Program-made: the position numbers and the translations under genes | Part shown: positions 37,801-46,568 of the stretch, one piece after another | Numbering within the stretch: position 1 is the first letter of the stretch | Layout: each line of letters begins with the position of its first letter | Assembly (NCBI GenBank): GCA_030431255.1 | Contig: JAUIJL010000002.1 | Span: 62,001 to 126,000 of the forward strand | Origin: Thermoanaerobaculia bacterium | GTDB taxonomy: Bacteria > Acidobacteriota > Thermoanaerobaculia > Multivoradales > J023 | Reading direction: 5' to 3' | Length of the DNA: 64,000 nucleotides | Notes under the pieces: model-generated | Seen by the model: only the letters and a program-made list of their open reading frames with translations | Told to the model about the DNA's origin: nothing | Databases searched by the model: none

Positions 37801-39806
37801 ACGGCGACGGCAATACCCTCGACATCACCGCCTGTTACGGCACGGATCCGCGGTTGGAATACGTGTACGACCTGCCCGGAACCTACACGGCGACCCTGAC
37901 GGTGACCGATTCTTCGGGCGAAAACGCGGTCGGTAGCTTTGATCTGGAGGTCCAACGTCGGCCGAGCCGCATCACCTTGATCGGCCACGGCGACGATCCC
38001 GCCAACCAGGAGTCGACGGTCCGCGCCCGCCTGCTCGACAACTTCGAGCTGGATCTGCCCCTCGAAGGTCGCACGGTGACCTTCCGTCGCGGCGCCCAAG
38101 CCGTGGACGCGGTGACCGACGCGAGCGGTGAGGCGGAAGCGGTGCTGACTCTGCTGCCCGACGACCCCGACCCGATCGTGGTCGAATTCGCCGGCGACGC
38201 CCTCTACCTGGCGGACAGCGGCGCCCTACAAGCCACGGGCACCGTGTTGGCCGGCATCGGCGATGGCGAGATCTTCGTCTACGATGCCAACGGTCAGCTG
38301 CTCGACGTGCTCAACACCACCAGCGATTCCAACGAGCAGAGCGGCATGTGCTTCGATCCGGACGGCCGGATCTTGACCACCAACTTCGCCACCATCGTCA
38401 ACGGCAACGCCTCGGTGACCTACGGCAGCATGAGCCGCTTCGACCGCTGGGGCAACCGTCTCGACGCAGTGTGGACCGGGGTGCTGAACAGCGAGCATCC
38501 GGAGAGCTGCGTGGTGGATTCCAACGGTTTCGTTTACGTCGGCTCCGTGGACGCCGACCCCGGGGATCCCATGCTGCGTCAATACGATCTGGAAGGTCAG
38601 CTGCTGGCGTCCTTCACCCCCGAGGTGGAAGACCGTGGCATCGATTGGATCGACCTGGCCGCGGATCGCTGCACCCTCTTCTACACCTCCGAGGGCAGCC
38701 GGGTGTTGCGGTTCGACGTGTGCACGGGTCAGCAGCTGCCGGATTTCGCATCCGGCCTCGACGATCCCCTTTTCGCCCTGCGCATTCGCCCCAACGGCGA
38801 GGTGATGGTGGCGTCGTGGGATCGCATCTACCGCCTCTCGCCCACCGGTCAGGTGATGGCCACCTACCTCGATCATCTCGGCGGATTCTTCGGCCTCAAC
38901 CTGGATCCCGACGGCACCTCGTTCTGGACCGCCGTTTACCACGGTGGCCAGATTTACCGGGTGGACATCGAGACCGGCCAGCAGCTGAGCACCTTCCAAC
39001 CCGGTCCGTTGGTGGGCCCCCTGTCGGGCCTAGCGGTCGTCGGTGAGCTGACCGCGGCGAGCAATCGCACCCCCGAGGCCGAGGCCGGCGACGATCAGCT
39101 GGTGACCGTCGGTGAAACGGTGGTGCTCGACGGCTCGGCCTCGTCGGACCCCGACGTCGGCGATGCGCTCACCTACACCTGGAGCCAGGTGTCCGGCCCG
39201 GCGGTCGGCTTGACCGGCGACGACACCGCGACCGCATCGTTCACGCCCAGCGAAGCCGGGACCTATGTCTTCGAGCTGACCGTGGACGACGGCTCGATCT
39301 CCGCCACGGACACTGTGACCGTCACCGCCGAGGCCGTGCCCGGCTGCGCGGTGTATCCCTTTGCCACGGATTGGACCCCCTTCCATGGGGTGGCCATCGA
39401 TTGGCAGGAGGTCCAGATCTCCATCGGCACCGCGCCCGGCCAATTCTCGTGGTTGAGCTGGCTCAGCGCCGAGGACAGCGCCACCCTGGCGAACAGCCTG
39501 ACCCCGCCCGGTGACAGCCACACCTACGTGCATCCCGTGGATCCCACCGACACGGTGCTCTCCACCGGGGATTGGGTGCACATCGTGGGTGATCAGGCAG
39601 ACGAGCAAATCCTGCGCGACGCCCTCGACGCCTTGATCGGTCAAGACATCGTGATCCCGATCTGGGATCTGTTCTACGACGGCGGCACCTACCAGAAATT
39701 CCGGGTCGGCACCTTCGTCGGCGTACGGGTGGTGGGTTACGACCTCACCGGCAGCGATACCTTGACCGTCAACTACCTGGGGGAGGTCAGCTGCCCGTCA
39801 CCTTGA
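34830..39806 (+). CDS. Giant modular surface protein: cadherin-like, discoidin-like, PKD and propeller domains
   Basis: The 1658-residue product has a signal peptide ([18 protein letters not shown]). In order: an N-terminal domain; cadherin/Ig-like tandem modules from about 130 to 490 ([40 protein letters not shown]); two discoidin (F5/8 type C)-like modules (about 505-790); PKD modules ([33 protein letters not shown]) from about 800 to 1040; an invasin/Ig-like module ([18 protein letters not shown]); an NHL-like propeller (about 1135-1405); a further PKD/REJ-like module ([19 protein letters not shown]); and a C-terminal domain without a known family. These modules bind carbohydrate or protein, so adhesion is likely. 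It follows the Rhs gene by 38 bp and may be co-transcribed with it. It lacks the DGFESGD tail. Confidence 0.87.
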   Translation: [1658 protein letters not shown]

Positions 39807-39828
39807 GCAGCAGACACGCAATCGACCT

Positions 39829-39852
39829 GGTCATTCTCTAGGTCATTTTCTG
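39829..39852. repeat. 12-bp tandem duplication
   Basis: GGTCATTCTCTA is followed by GGTCATTTTCTG, between the surface-protein stop and the terminator. Confidence 0.7.
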
Positions 39853-39889
39853 GGCCCGGGACGTCGTCCGACGGCGTCCCGGGCCTTTT
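39853..39889 (+). terminator. Intrinsic terminator of the Rhs/surface-protein unit
   Basis: An 11-bp perfect GC stem (GGCCCGGGACG at 39853-39863 with CGTCCCGGGCC at 39875-39885), an 11-nt loop and TTTT form a classic rho-independent terminator 46 bp after the stop. Its T run overlaps the stop codon of the convergent sensor kinase gene. Confidence 0.85.
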
Positions 39890-42800
39890 ACGGGGATGAG
39901 CGGTCCGCGCCCAGCTCAGCGGCTCTAAGCTGGGGTCGAAGCGGCAACGAAACGACGAATCGGGCCCCTTGGCCTCCGGGCCCCGATTCCGCCCACACCT
40001 CGCCGCCGTGGGCTTCTACAATCCGCGCCACCAGGGTCAACCCGACCCCGGTGCCGGAGTAGGAGACGTCGAGCCGCTTGAACAGGCCGAAAATCTGTTC
40101 CCGAAATTCGAGCGGAATACCGATGCCGTTATCGGTCACGGAGATCAGCAGACGATCCGGTTCCTCCTGAGCCTCTACGGTCACGACGGGCACCGTTGCG
40201 CGATTGAATTTGATCGCATTGTCCAAGAGCTGGCGCAACAAAATGCGCAATCGCTCCCGATCTCCCCACACCGCAGCCTCGCCGAGGCTCGTCTTCAGCT
40301 CGGCTCCCCTCCGCTCGAATTCGACTTGTAGCTGCTCCCTGACTTCCCACACCAGCTCTTCGAGCGGCACTCGCTTCGAGCGATGGACGGACTCGCCGAT
40401 GTGGGCCAAGTTGAACAGCTCCTTGAGCAGCCGCGTCATATGCGCCGCCGCGTCGTCGATGCGGGCCAAATCCTCGGTCGCCTGCTCTAGGCGGCCCTCT
40501 GCCAACGCCTGGCGCACGAAACCGGTAAAACCACGAATCGAAACCAAGGGCCCTTTGAGGTCGTGGGAAACGGTGTAGTTGAATCTCTCCAGCTCAATAT
40601 TTTGCGCTTCCAAATTGGCGATCAGCCGTTCCCGTTCCGCGGCCGCCTGTTGAAGCTGGTCGTTGATGCCTTGGAGCTCGGAGGCTCGATGGCGCATCAC
40701 CCTGACGTGAAGGAGATGGCCCCCGAAGGCCAAACCCAGAAGAGCCATGACCACGAGCCCTCGAAACACCGGAGCGTGCCAAAACGGCTGTTGGATGGTG
40801 ATCGGCATGGAGACTGCTTCTCGTCCCCAAGCCCCGTCAGACCAGCCCGCTTGAACACGAAAACGATAGTTGCCGGGAGCGAGGTGGCTGTATCGGACCT
40901 CCGACGGCGGGTTCGAGACCGCTTCGCCCGGGGAGGCCTCGAGCCCTTCGAGCCTCCATCGGACCTGGAGATCCGACTCGCGGCTCAAAGAAATGGCTTT
41001 GAATCGAAAGGTTAGAGCATTTTGACGATATCCAAATAACAAGGCCTCGGACATGGGATAAGTCTGCCCTTCAACCTCGACCTCACCCAATACGAGGCCG
41101 GGGGCCGGCAGCTCCCGATCGTGGCGCCGGCGATAGGTCGACAAACCCAAACCCGTGCCGACCCACACCGCGCCCGCGTGATCGACAAAACCGGCGCCAC
41201 GATTGGTTTCCCGCCCGGCGAGCCCCTGTCGCACACTGAGATGACGCAACCTGGAATCGTCCCAGATGCGCACACCGTCATTGGTTCCCAACCAAATACG
41301 GCCCTCGGGATCCTGGAAGAGAAAAAAAACCGGCACCGCCAAGGTCGGAAATCCGTCAATGGGAACCAGCTTGTCATTATGGAGTCGGACGGGACCGGCC
41401 ACCGTGCCCACCCACACCTCGCCCGACGGCAGGACCAGCAGCCCGAAGAGATTGTTGTGCTTCGGGCCGGGCGCACGGGCGATGCTCCATTCACCCTGGC
41501 GACAAGTCAACAATCCGTCTTCGGTGGAGACGAAGATATTGCCCTGGGCATCGATGGCGAGATCGCGCACGTTGTCGAGACCTTCCGGCCGAAAGCCCAA
41601 CTCGAAACCTTCGGAGGTCTGGACGAAGAGCCCGGTGGTGCCGGCCACCCAGAGTCGGCCTTCCGGGTCATGGGCAAAGGCGCGCGGGAACGGAAGCTCC
41701 GGCAGCTCCACCGTCACCCGGTGATCCGGGGCCACCCGCAACAACCCCGCTTCGTAGGTCGCCAGCCAGATCACGCCTTCGGGATCCGATACCATATTGA
41801 AGACCCGATAAGCGTTTCGTCCCATCTCCGGGTCGCGATCGAATTCTAGGGTCGTCATCTCTTCGCCTTCCATGAAGGTCAGCCCGAGATTGTGACCGAG
41901 CACAAGCTTACCCGGGCTCGGCTCAACGATGGCGGTCACCTCGTTTTCCAACAACCCGTCTTCCCGGTCGAAGGTGCGAAAACGTCGACTTCCAATACGG
42001 TCTAAGCTGCCGAGCCTGCCGACCCAAACTCCGCCTTCTCTTGCCGTCAGAAGCGCCGTGGTGCCGGCTCCGCGCAGACCGTGCTCGATTCCCAGCTCCG
42101 GGGCGGTAAGGGTGACCGGATCGAAGTAGAAGAGAGCGGCGGCGTTGCCGAAATAGAGACCGCCGGCAGCATCCAAGGTCATGGACATGGAGTAATCGTC
42201 GGCTACCCGGGTATTGACCTCCAGAGAAGGCAACGAAAGAGACTCCGCGACCACCTCGAGCTGCCCTTGCTCGAGATAACCGAGCCAATAGGAAGCCGAG
42301 TCTGGAAGCTCCGCATTCCGCCCGAGCATCCACAGGCGAGATCGAGAACCGTCGGTTTTTGGCTCAGACGGGATCTGTTGCTCCGCCAATGCGTAGATGG
42401 GCGTGGCTAGCCTGGGTTCCTTTTCGGCCGCTGAACAGTCGAGCTGCCCTGAAGGCAAGATAAAACACAAGCCGCTCTCACCCGCGACCGCAATTTGCTC
42501 CTGACCTTGAAGGTGAGCTCTCTCCAGAGCATGGATCGCGGGTGACGGCTCGGAGGTCTCTAGAAGCCTGGGTTTGTCGACCACTCCGGTTCTCGAGGGG
42601 TCTTTTTGCGCGGACCAAAGCCACAGCCGGCCAGTGGCGCTGGCCAGAACCACCAGGGTCTGTCCCGAATCACTTTCCTGATCATTTCCTTCGATCGCTT
42701 CCAGAAAAACCGGCGCGTCGGAAAACGGTAGGTCCGGAAGCTCCGGCAGCAAATGCCAGCCGTCCTCCACCATCCGATAAATCTGCGGCTTGCCCCAACC

Positions 42801-43112
42801 GAAGGCGACCCAAATCTGCCCGGAGCGATCGATGGTCAGCGCGCCGAGCCGGGTCGACACCAAGTCCTCGGAAAATGGCTCGAAGCTGTTGCCGTCGAAA
42901 CAGGCCACTCCCAAACGATTCAGGATCCACAGCCGACCCTCGCGGTCTTGGTCCAGATCGAGAATGTGAGAGCTCGGTAGGCCGTCACCCACGGTGTAAG
43001 TCACCACGGGTAGAGCCTGACCTGCCTGAGGCAGATCCCCTCGGGCAGCTTGTGAGAGACCCACCATGAAAAGCGAGACCCAAAATAAATGCAAAAGCCG
43101 GACGTTCATCAT
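39888..43112 (-). CDS. Two-component propeller sensor histidine kinase
   Basis: About 1074 residues. A signal peptide (LFWVSLFMVGLSQAARG) is followed by two-component-regulator propeller repeats across roughly 700 residues (REGRLWILNRLGVACFDG, PEGVIWLATYEAGLLRV, PSGEVWVGTVAGPVRL, PEGRIWLGTNDGVRIW), a Y_Y_Y-type domain (FRFKAISLSRESDLQVRWRLEG), one membrane helix (GLVVMALLGLAFGGHLLHV), then a cytoplasmic HisKA domain with phospho-accepting His850 (VSHDLKGPL) and a HATPase (DNAIKFNR, DNGIGIP, GTGVGLTLV). Such kinases usually sense periplasmic carbohydrate-related ligands. No receiver or regulator is adjacent, so it is an orphan here. Start codons GTG 43115, ATG 43112 or ATG 43109 cannot be distinguished. 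Confidence 0.92.
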   Translation of the reverse strand: MMNVRLLHLFWVSLFMVGLSQAARGDLPQAGQALPVVTYTVGDGLPSSHILDLDQDREGRLWILNRLGVACFDGNSFEPFSEDLVSTRLGALTIDRSGQIWVAFGWGKPQIYRMVEDGWHLLPELPDLPFSDAPVFLEAIEGNDQESDSGQTLVVLASATGRLWLWSAQKDPSRTGVVDKPRLLETSEPSPAIHALERAHLQGQEQIAVAGESGLCFILPSGQLDCSAAEKEPRLATPIYALAEQQIPSEPKTDGSRSRLWMLGRNAELPDSASYWLGYLEQGQLEVVAESLSLPSLEVNTRVADDYSMSMTLDAAGGLYFGNAAALFYFDPVTLTAPELGIEHGLRGAGTTALLTAREGGVWVGRLGSLDRIGSRRFRTFDREDGLLENEVTAIVEPSPGKLVLGHNLGLTFMEGEEMTTLEFDRDPEMGRNAYRVFNMVSDPEGVIWLATYEAGLLRVAPDHRVTVELPELPFPRAFAHDPEGRLWVAGTTGLFVQTSEGFELGFRPEGLDNVRDLAIDAQGNIFVSTEDGLLTCRQGEWSIARAPGPKHNNLFGLLVLPSGEVWVGTVAGPVRLHNDKLVPIDGFPTLAVPVFFLFQDPEGRIWLGTNDGVRIWDDSRLRHLSVRQGLAGRETNRGAGFVDHAGAVWVGTGLGLSTYRRRHDRELPAPGLVLGEVEVEGQTYPMSEALLFGYRQNALTFRFKAISLSRESDLQVRWRLEGLEASPGEAVSNPPSEVRYSHLAPGNYRFRVQAGWSDGAWGREAVSMPITIQQPFWHAPVFRGLVVMALLGLAFGGHLLHVRVMRHRASELQGINDQLQQAAAERERLIANLEAQNIELERFNYTVSHDLKGPLVSIRGFTGFVRQALAEGRLEQATEDLARIDDAAAHMTRLLKELFNLAHIGESVHRSKRVPLEELVWEVREQLQVEFERRGAELKTSLGEAAVWGDRERLRILLRQLLDNAIKFNRATVPVVTVEAQEEPDRLLISVTDNGIGIPLEFREQIFGLFKRLDVSYSGTGVGLTLVARIVEAHGGEVWAESGPGGQGARFVVSLPLRPQLRAAELGADRSSP

Positions 43113-43145
43113 CACACGCCGACCCGCTTTGATCTAGGTATCGGA

Positions 43146-43176
43146 CCATTCATAATGTCTAATCTAGCATGAATGG
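43146..43176. promoter_or_regulatory. Inverted repeat between divergent genes
   Basis: CCATTCAT and ATGAATGG, exact reverse complements, flank 15 AT-rich bases upstream of the sensor kinase and the divergent glycosyltransferase. It may be an operator; evidence is limited to the symmetry and position. Confidence 0.35.
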
Positions 43177-43279
43177 GTGGGCTATTCTTCGGCCTGATCT
43201 TCCATGCCTTTCGCCCGACCGAGCCGGGGCCCGCACCCCGCCCCAAAGAGCCTCCAGCCCACACGAGAGCTACTTCCCT

Positions 43280-44962
43280 ATGACCCAGTCGGGACCTGCC
43301 AAATCGTTGCCCCGGAAAGAATGGGCCATGGGCGATTCCGCACACCCCGGGCGAAAGCTGAACGCTTTAGCTGGGCTGGTCGTCGGGATGTGTATGCTGC
43401 TGGCGGCGAGCCATGCCTTCGTGGTCGACGACGCGTTTATTTCGTTTCGATATGCCACCAATTTGGTCGAAAGCGGTGAGCTGACTTGGAATCCGGGTGA
43501 GCGGGTACCCGTGGAAGGGTATACAAACTTCCTCTGGACCTTGCTTCTGGCGGCGGCCGTGGCCTTGGGTCTGGAGCCCGTTTTCGCCTCTCAAACGCTC
43601 GGCCTGATCGCCTTTCTCGGCACCCTGTGGGCAACCCATGGTCTGGCCAGGGATGTGCTCGAATCCCGGACCTGGGCCATCGCCGCCATGGGCCTTCTCG
43701 GCACCAACTACACCTTCATCTGCTTCGCCACCGGTGGCCTGGAAACCCAGCTTCAGGCCTTCTTGATCACCACCGGATGTTGGACGGCCAAGCGCATGGT
43801 CGACGGAGACTTGGAACCGAAAAGTCCTCTGCTCCTCTCGACGATCACCGGCGCCGCGATCTTGACCCGACTCGATTCGGCATTGCCGTTCGGGATCCTG
43901 CTGGCCTGGGTGGCCTCCAGCTGGGCCCGAAAGTGGAGGCAGCAGCGACCTTCGCTTCGCACCATGCTCATCGTGATCGGAGCCACGGTCGGTCCTGCCG
44001 CGTTGATGATCGGGCCATGGCTGGTGTGGAAGCTTTGGTATTACGGCGATGTCTTCCCCAACACTTATTACGCCAAGGTCCTGCCCATCTCCCTGGCCGT
44101 CTTCGGCCAAGGTTTGGGCTATGTGCTCAACTTTCTCTACTCCTACCAGCTCCTACCTTGCGTGGTGCTGGCCTTAGCCAAAGCGAAAACCCTGCGTCGA
44201 CCGGATCTTCTGGCCTGTTCCGTGTTGGTTTTGAGCTGGCTCGCCTATGTGACGCGGGTCGGGGGCGGGTTCATGGAATTTCGCATGTTGGTGCCGATCC
44301 TGCCCCTTTTCTTCCTTATCCTGACCTATTTGATTTGCCGACTGCCTGCCCGGCCCCGGGCCGCTCTTTTGGCTTTCGTAGTCTTCGGCAGCGCGTTCCA
44401 CGCGGTGAACTTCAAGGTGTCCGCCGAGGTCGAAACCATCGCGAGCCTGCGTTCACACCTCGAGCTGGACGGGGAGGCATGGCCGAGGATCGGCAAAACC
44501 TTGAGACGACACTTCGGTGGCGCGGCGGATCCAGTGACCATCGCCATCGGTGCCGCCGGCGCGATTCCCTACTATTCGGGATTGCCCACCGTCGATACCC
44601 TCGGACTCAATGATCGTCGGCTTGCGCGCCAAGAGCCGATGAAAGGAATTCGACCGGGTCATGCACAGCAAGCCGGCTTTGCCTATTTGATGGAGAGGCG
44701 GGTCCAGCTGGTTTTTGGGCATCCCATTCCGGGCCCCTTGGCTCGCCCTGAAGACCCCCAACCTCTTTCCGTTCAACAATTGGCTTATTACGCCCGAATC
44801 GACGTCGCAGCCCTTCCCGAGGGCGCACGGCTGTTGCAAATCCCTATCGACGCCACCCGGGGCATCAAAACCGTCTACTTGGTGCCCCACCCCTTGGTTG
44901 ACGAAGCCATATCCCGACACGGTTGGGTCACTTGGCCGATCGTCGATTCCGACGGAGGATAG
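43280..44962 (+). CDS. Multi-pass membrane glycosyltransferase-like protein
   Basis: About 560 residues with some ten hydrophobic segments. The first external loop carries DDAFISFRYATNLVESGEL and NPGERVPVEGYTNFLW, a signature of GT-C polyprenyl-phosphate-sugar-dependent transferases (AftB-like/ArnT-PMT superfamily), in which the DD pair is catalytic. It should transfer a sugar from a lipid carrier on the periplasmic face. A soluble C-terminal domain of about 150 residues follows the last helix (TIAIGAAGAIPYYSGLPTVDTLGLNDRRL). Start uncertain: ATG 43280 is listed; ATG 43328 (MGDSAHPGRKLNAL), after GGAAAG, is also good; the open frame extends to 43169. No glycan cluster surrounds it. Confidence 0.82.
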   Translation: MTQSGPAKSLPRKEWAMGDSAHPGRKLNALAGLVVGMCMLLAASHAFVVDDAFISFRYATNLVESGELTWNPGERVPVEGYTNFLWTLLLAAAVALGLEPVFASQTLGLIAFLGTLWATHGLARDVLESRTWAIAAMGLLGTNYTFICFATGGLETQLQAFLITTGCWTAKRMVDGDLEPKSPLLLSTITGAAILTRLDSALPFGILLAWVASSWARKWRQQRPSLRTMLIVIGATVGPAALMIGPWLVWKLWYYGDVFPNTYYAKVLPISLAVFGQGLGYVLNFLYSYQLLPCVVLALAKAKTLRRPDLLACSVLVLSWLAYVTRVGGGFMEFRMLVPILPLFFLILTYLICRLPARPRAALLAFVVFGSAFHAVNFKVSAEVETIASLRSHLELDGEAWPRIGKTLRRHFGGAADPVTIAIGAAGAIPYYSGLPTVDTLGLNDRRLARQEPMKGIRPGHAQQAGFAYLMERRVQLVFGHPIPGPLARPEDPQPLSVQQLAYYARIDVAALPEGARLLQIPIDATRGIKTVYLVPHPLVDEAISRHGWVTWPIVDSDGG

Positions 44963-45535
44963 GGCCAATCTCCCCTCCTCCAAATAGGTCTCGGCGTCGA
45001 GAAACCAGGTCTCTTGCTCGCCGCTGGGACGAATCAGCTCGAGCTTCGCCGGACTCCACCAACCAAATCTCCCTCCACCAGCACCGAGGTGAAAAACCCC
45101 CAAGTGGAAGCCTTCGAGCCGAAGGCCTCACCCACTTGCACGTGCCAAACCTCGGAACCGTCCGCCGCCTTCAGGGCGCGTAGATCTCCGTTGGATCCGA
45201 GGAAAAGCACCAGGTCCCCATCCACCGTGGGCGTCGACCGCGGGCCGTCACCGAATTCGTCGAAGAAGGTCTTGCCGATTTCCCGGCGCCGGCGTTCCTT
45301 CCCGTGGCCGCTTCATGGGCAACCGCCAGCTCCCGATCTCGACCCGCCAAAGCTCCTCCGGGCCACCTTCCGGCCACCTGCCGAGCAGCCCGCGATCGGT
45401 CGAGATTCCGTCTCGCGATGGGCCACGGAACTGAGCCCAGCCGCTCGGGCTCGAATCCTCGGGGCCGGAGGCCTCAGCGACGGAAGCCTCAGCGACGGCA
45501 CTACCGGCAAGATAAAAACATAGGGCTAGAGCCAA
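44963..45535 (-). pseudogene. Remnants of a PQQ-propeller gene and a second gene fragment
   Basis: From an ATG at 45535 the minus strand encodes a signal peptide and the PQQ-propeller opening (WAQFRGPSRDGISTDRGLLG, ELWRVEIGSW), then loses frame near 45320. A second frame (about 45225-45040) continues the same family (DGDLVLFLGSNGDLRALKAADGSEVWHV, STWGFFTSVLVEGDLV). A third frame (about 45060-44965) reads like the end of a different, LolA/outer-membrane-sorting-type gene (KLELIRPSGEQETWFLDAETYLEEG). At least two frameshifts and a large deletion are needed. The intact relative at 2792-4684 shows what a complete gene looks like. A 15-bp duplication (45471-45500) lies in the signal-peptide region. 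Confidence 0.7.
45471..45500. repeat. 15-bp tandem duplication in the pseudogene
   Basis: GCCTCAGCGACGGAA is followed by GCCTCAGCGACGGCA, giving the repeated VAEASVAEAS in the decayed signal peptide. Confidence 0.8.
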
Positions 45536-45689
45536 TCATCCCTTTGGGATGGAGGTAGACTCCGCTGGATTTCGGGCGGAAATAAGTCGCTGCATGATGA
45601 ATCGTATGCTCCTGATCGGAGCCTCATCGTCGGCTCCAGAATCGTCTCTTCGTTTAGGCCCAAAAGCCCCCGTCTGACGTGCGTCGGGC
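45536..45689. other. Gap with no recognised feature
   Basis: The 154 bp between the decayed propeller gene and the toxin gene hold no gene or clear regulatory element that I can see. Confidence 0.5.
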
Positions 45690-46076
45690 TCACACTTTCG
45701 TGATCGGTCCCGGATATCTGGCGAGCACCGAGTCGGCCGTGACGAGGGTCATTCCCTCGCCGATCGCCTGGGCCAACAAGATGCGGTCAAACGGATCTTT
45801 GTGAATCGGAGGAAGACTGTCGATGTTCACCGCGTGGAGGCCGCGGATCGGCAGCTCGAGATAATCGTTGTCGAGCAGCCCTTGTCGCAGAATTCGAGCA
45901 TCCAAATCGAAATCAAATTTCTTCGACGCGGACTTTGTCGCCACTTCCCAGAGGCTGGCAGCGCTGAAGTAGAGCACGTTTTCAGCATCTTCTAGAAGCC
46001 TCAGCGCTCCGGGTGGAAGCTCTCCGGGGTAGCCCGCGGCCCACAGCAAAATATGGGTATCAAGGAGCAGCTTCAT
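45690..46076 (-). CDS. VapC-like PIN-domain toxin
   Basis: The 128-residue protein is a complete PIN domain of the type encoded by toxin-antitoxin pairs: Asp6 in LLLDTHILLW, Glu44 in SLWEV, Asp94 and Asp97 in HKDPFDR, and a final Asp in VTADS. These acids hold Mg2+ for RNA cleavage. The ATG at 46076 was chosen because it aligns with family starts and overlaps the antitoxin gene by 17 bp. Expected role: site-specific ribonuclease inhibited by the upstream antitoxin. The target RNA is not predictable. Confidence 0.92.
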   Translation of the reverse strand: MKLLLDTHILLWAAGYPGELPPGALRLLEDAENVLYFSAASLWEVATKSASKKFDFDLDARILRQGLLDNDYLELPIRGLHAVNIDSLPPIHKDPFDRILLAQAIGEGMTLVTADSVLARYPGPITKV

Positions 46077-46311
46077 CGTCACCTTCAAATAGGGCCGAGA
46101 TCTCCTCTTCGCCCAAACGATCGAAGTCCGACGGAATGGTGAATTTCCCGGCCAAAAACCCAAGCCTGCGGGGTTTAGCGGGGGCTTCCAACGCCGTCAC
46201 CTTGACCAACGGCTTGCCGGCTTTGGCGATGATGAACGGCTCTCCAGCGGCCGCTTGCGCCACCAGCTTTGAAAGCTGGGTTTTGGCTTCGTGAATATTG
46301 AAGGTGCGCAT
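46060..46311 (-). CDS. Phd/YefM-family antitoxin
   Basis: The 83-residue protein begins MRTFNIHEAKTQLSKLVAQAAAGEPFIIAKAGKPLVKVTAL, the conserved Phd/YefM DNA-binding region; the acidic C-terminus (DRLGEEEISALFEGDDEA) should bind the toxin. The ATG at 46311 follows AAGGAG by six bases. Phd-type antitoxins pair with PIN toxins of this subtype and repress their own operon. A pair of 9-bp direct repeats immediately upstream is the probable operator. Confidence 0.92.
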   Translation of the reverse strand: MRTFNIHEAKTQLSKLVAQAAAGEPFIIAKAGKPLVKVTALEAPAKPRRLGFLAGKFTIPSDFDRLGEEEISALFEGDDEAAP

Positions 46312-46325
46312 CAAAATCTCCTTGA

Positions 46326-46363
46326 ACTAAGTCAATCAGACTAAGTCATAGAAACCTAGTCTG
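46326..46363 (-). promoter_or_regulatory. Iterated operator upstream of the toxin-antitoxin operon
   Basis: ACTAAGTCA occurs at 46326-46334 and 46340-46348, 14 bp apart, with a third degenerate copy (ACCTAGTCT) near 46354. Each core is nearly palindromic. Position just upstream of the antitoxin ribosome-binding site suits autoregulation by the antitoxin. Confidence 0.5.
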
Positions 46364-46568
46364 CCCCACGGTCCCTAGGCAGTCAATACAGACAGATCGT
46401 CGGCATCCGACCTGCGCCTTTCGGCACCGTTTGGCGCGTCCCCTGATATCGGCTCTCGAGCATAGACCTTCCGGAGGTCCTCGGCTGACCGGCTGAGGCG
46501 GATGGGGCTCTGGGTCCTTTGTAATGCCTTTGAATTTCATGATCCACTCTCCCGCACGTGAGGTAACC

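Noticed and set aside
35268-38099. 943-codon minus-strand open frame
   Set aside because: Antisense shadow of the giant surface protein, whose cadherin and PKD motifs are unmistakable; the shadow has no domain or start signals.
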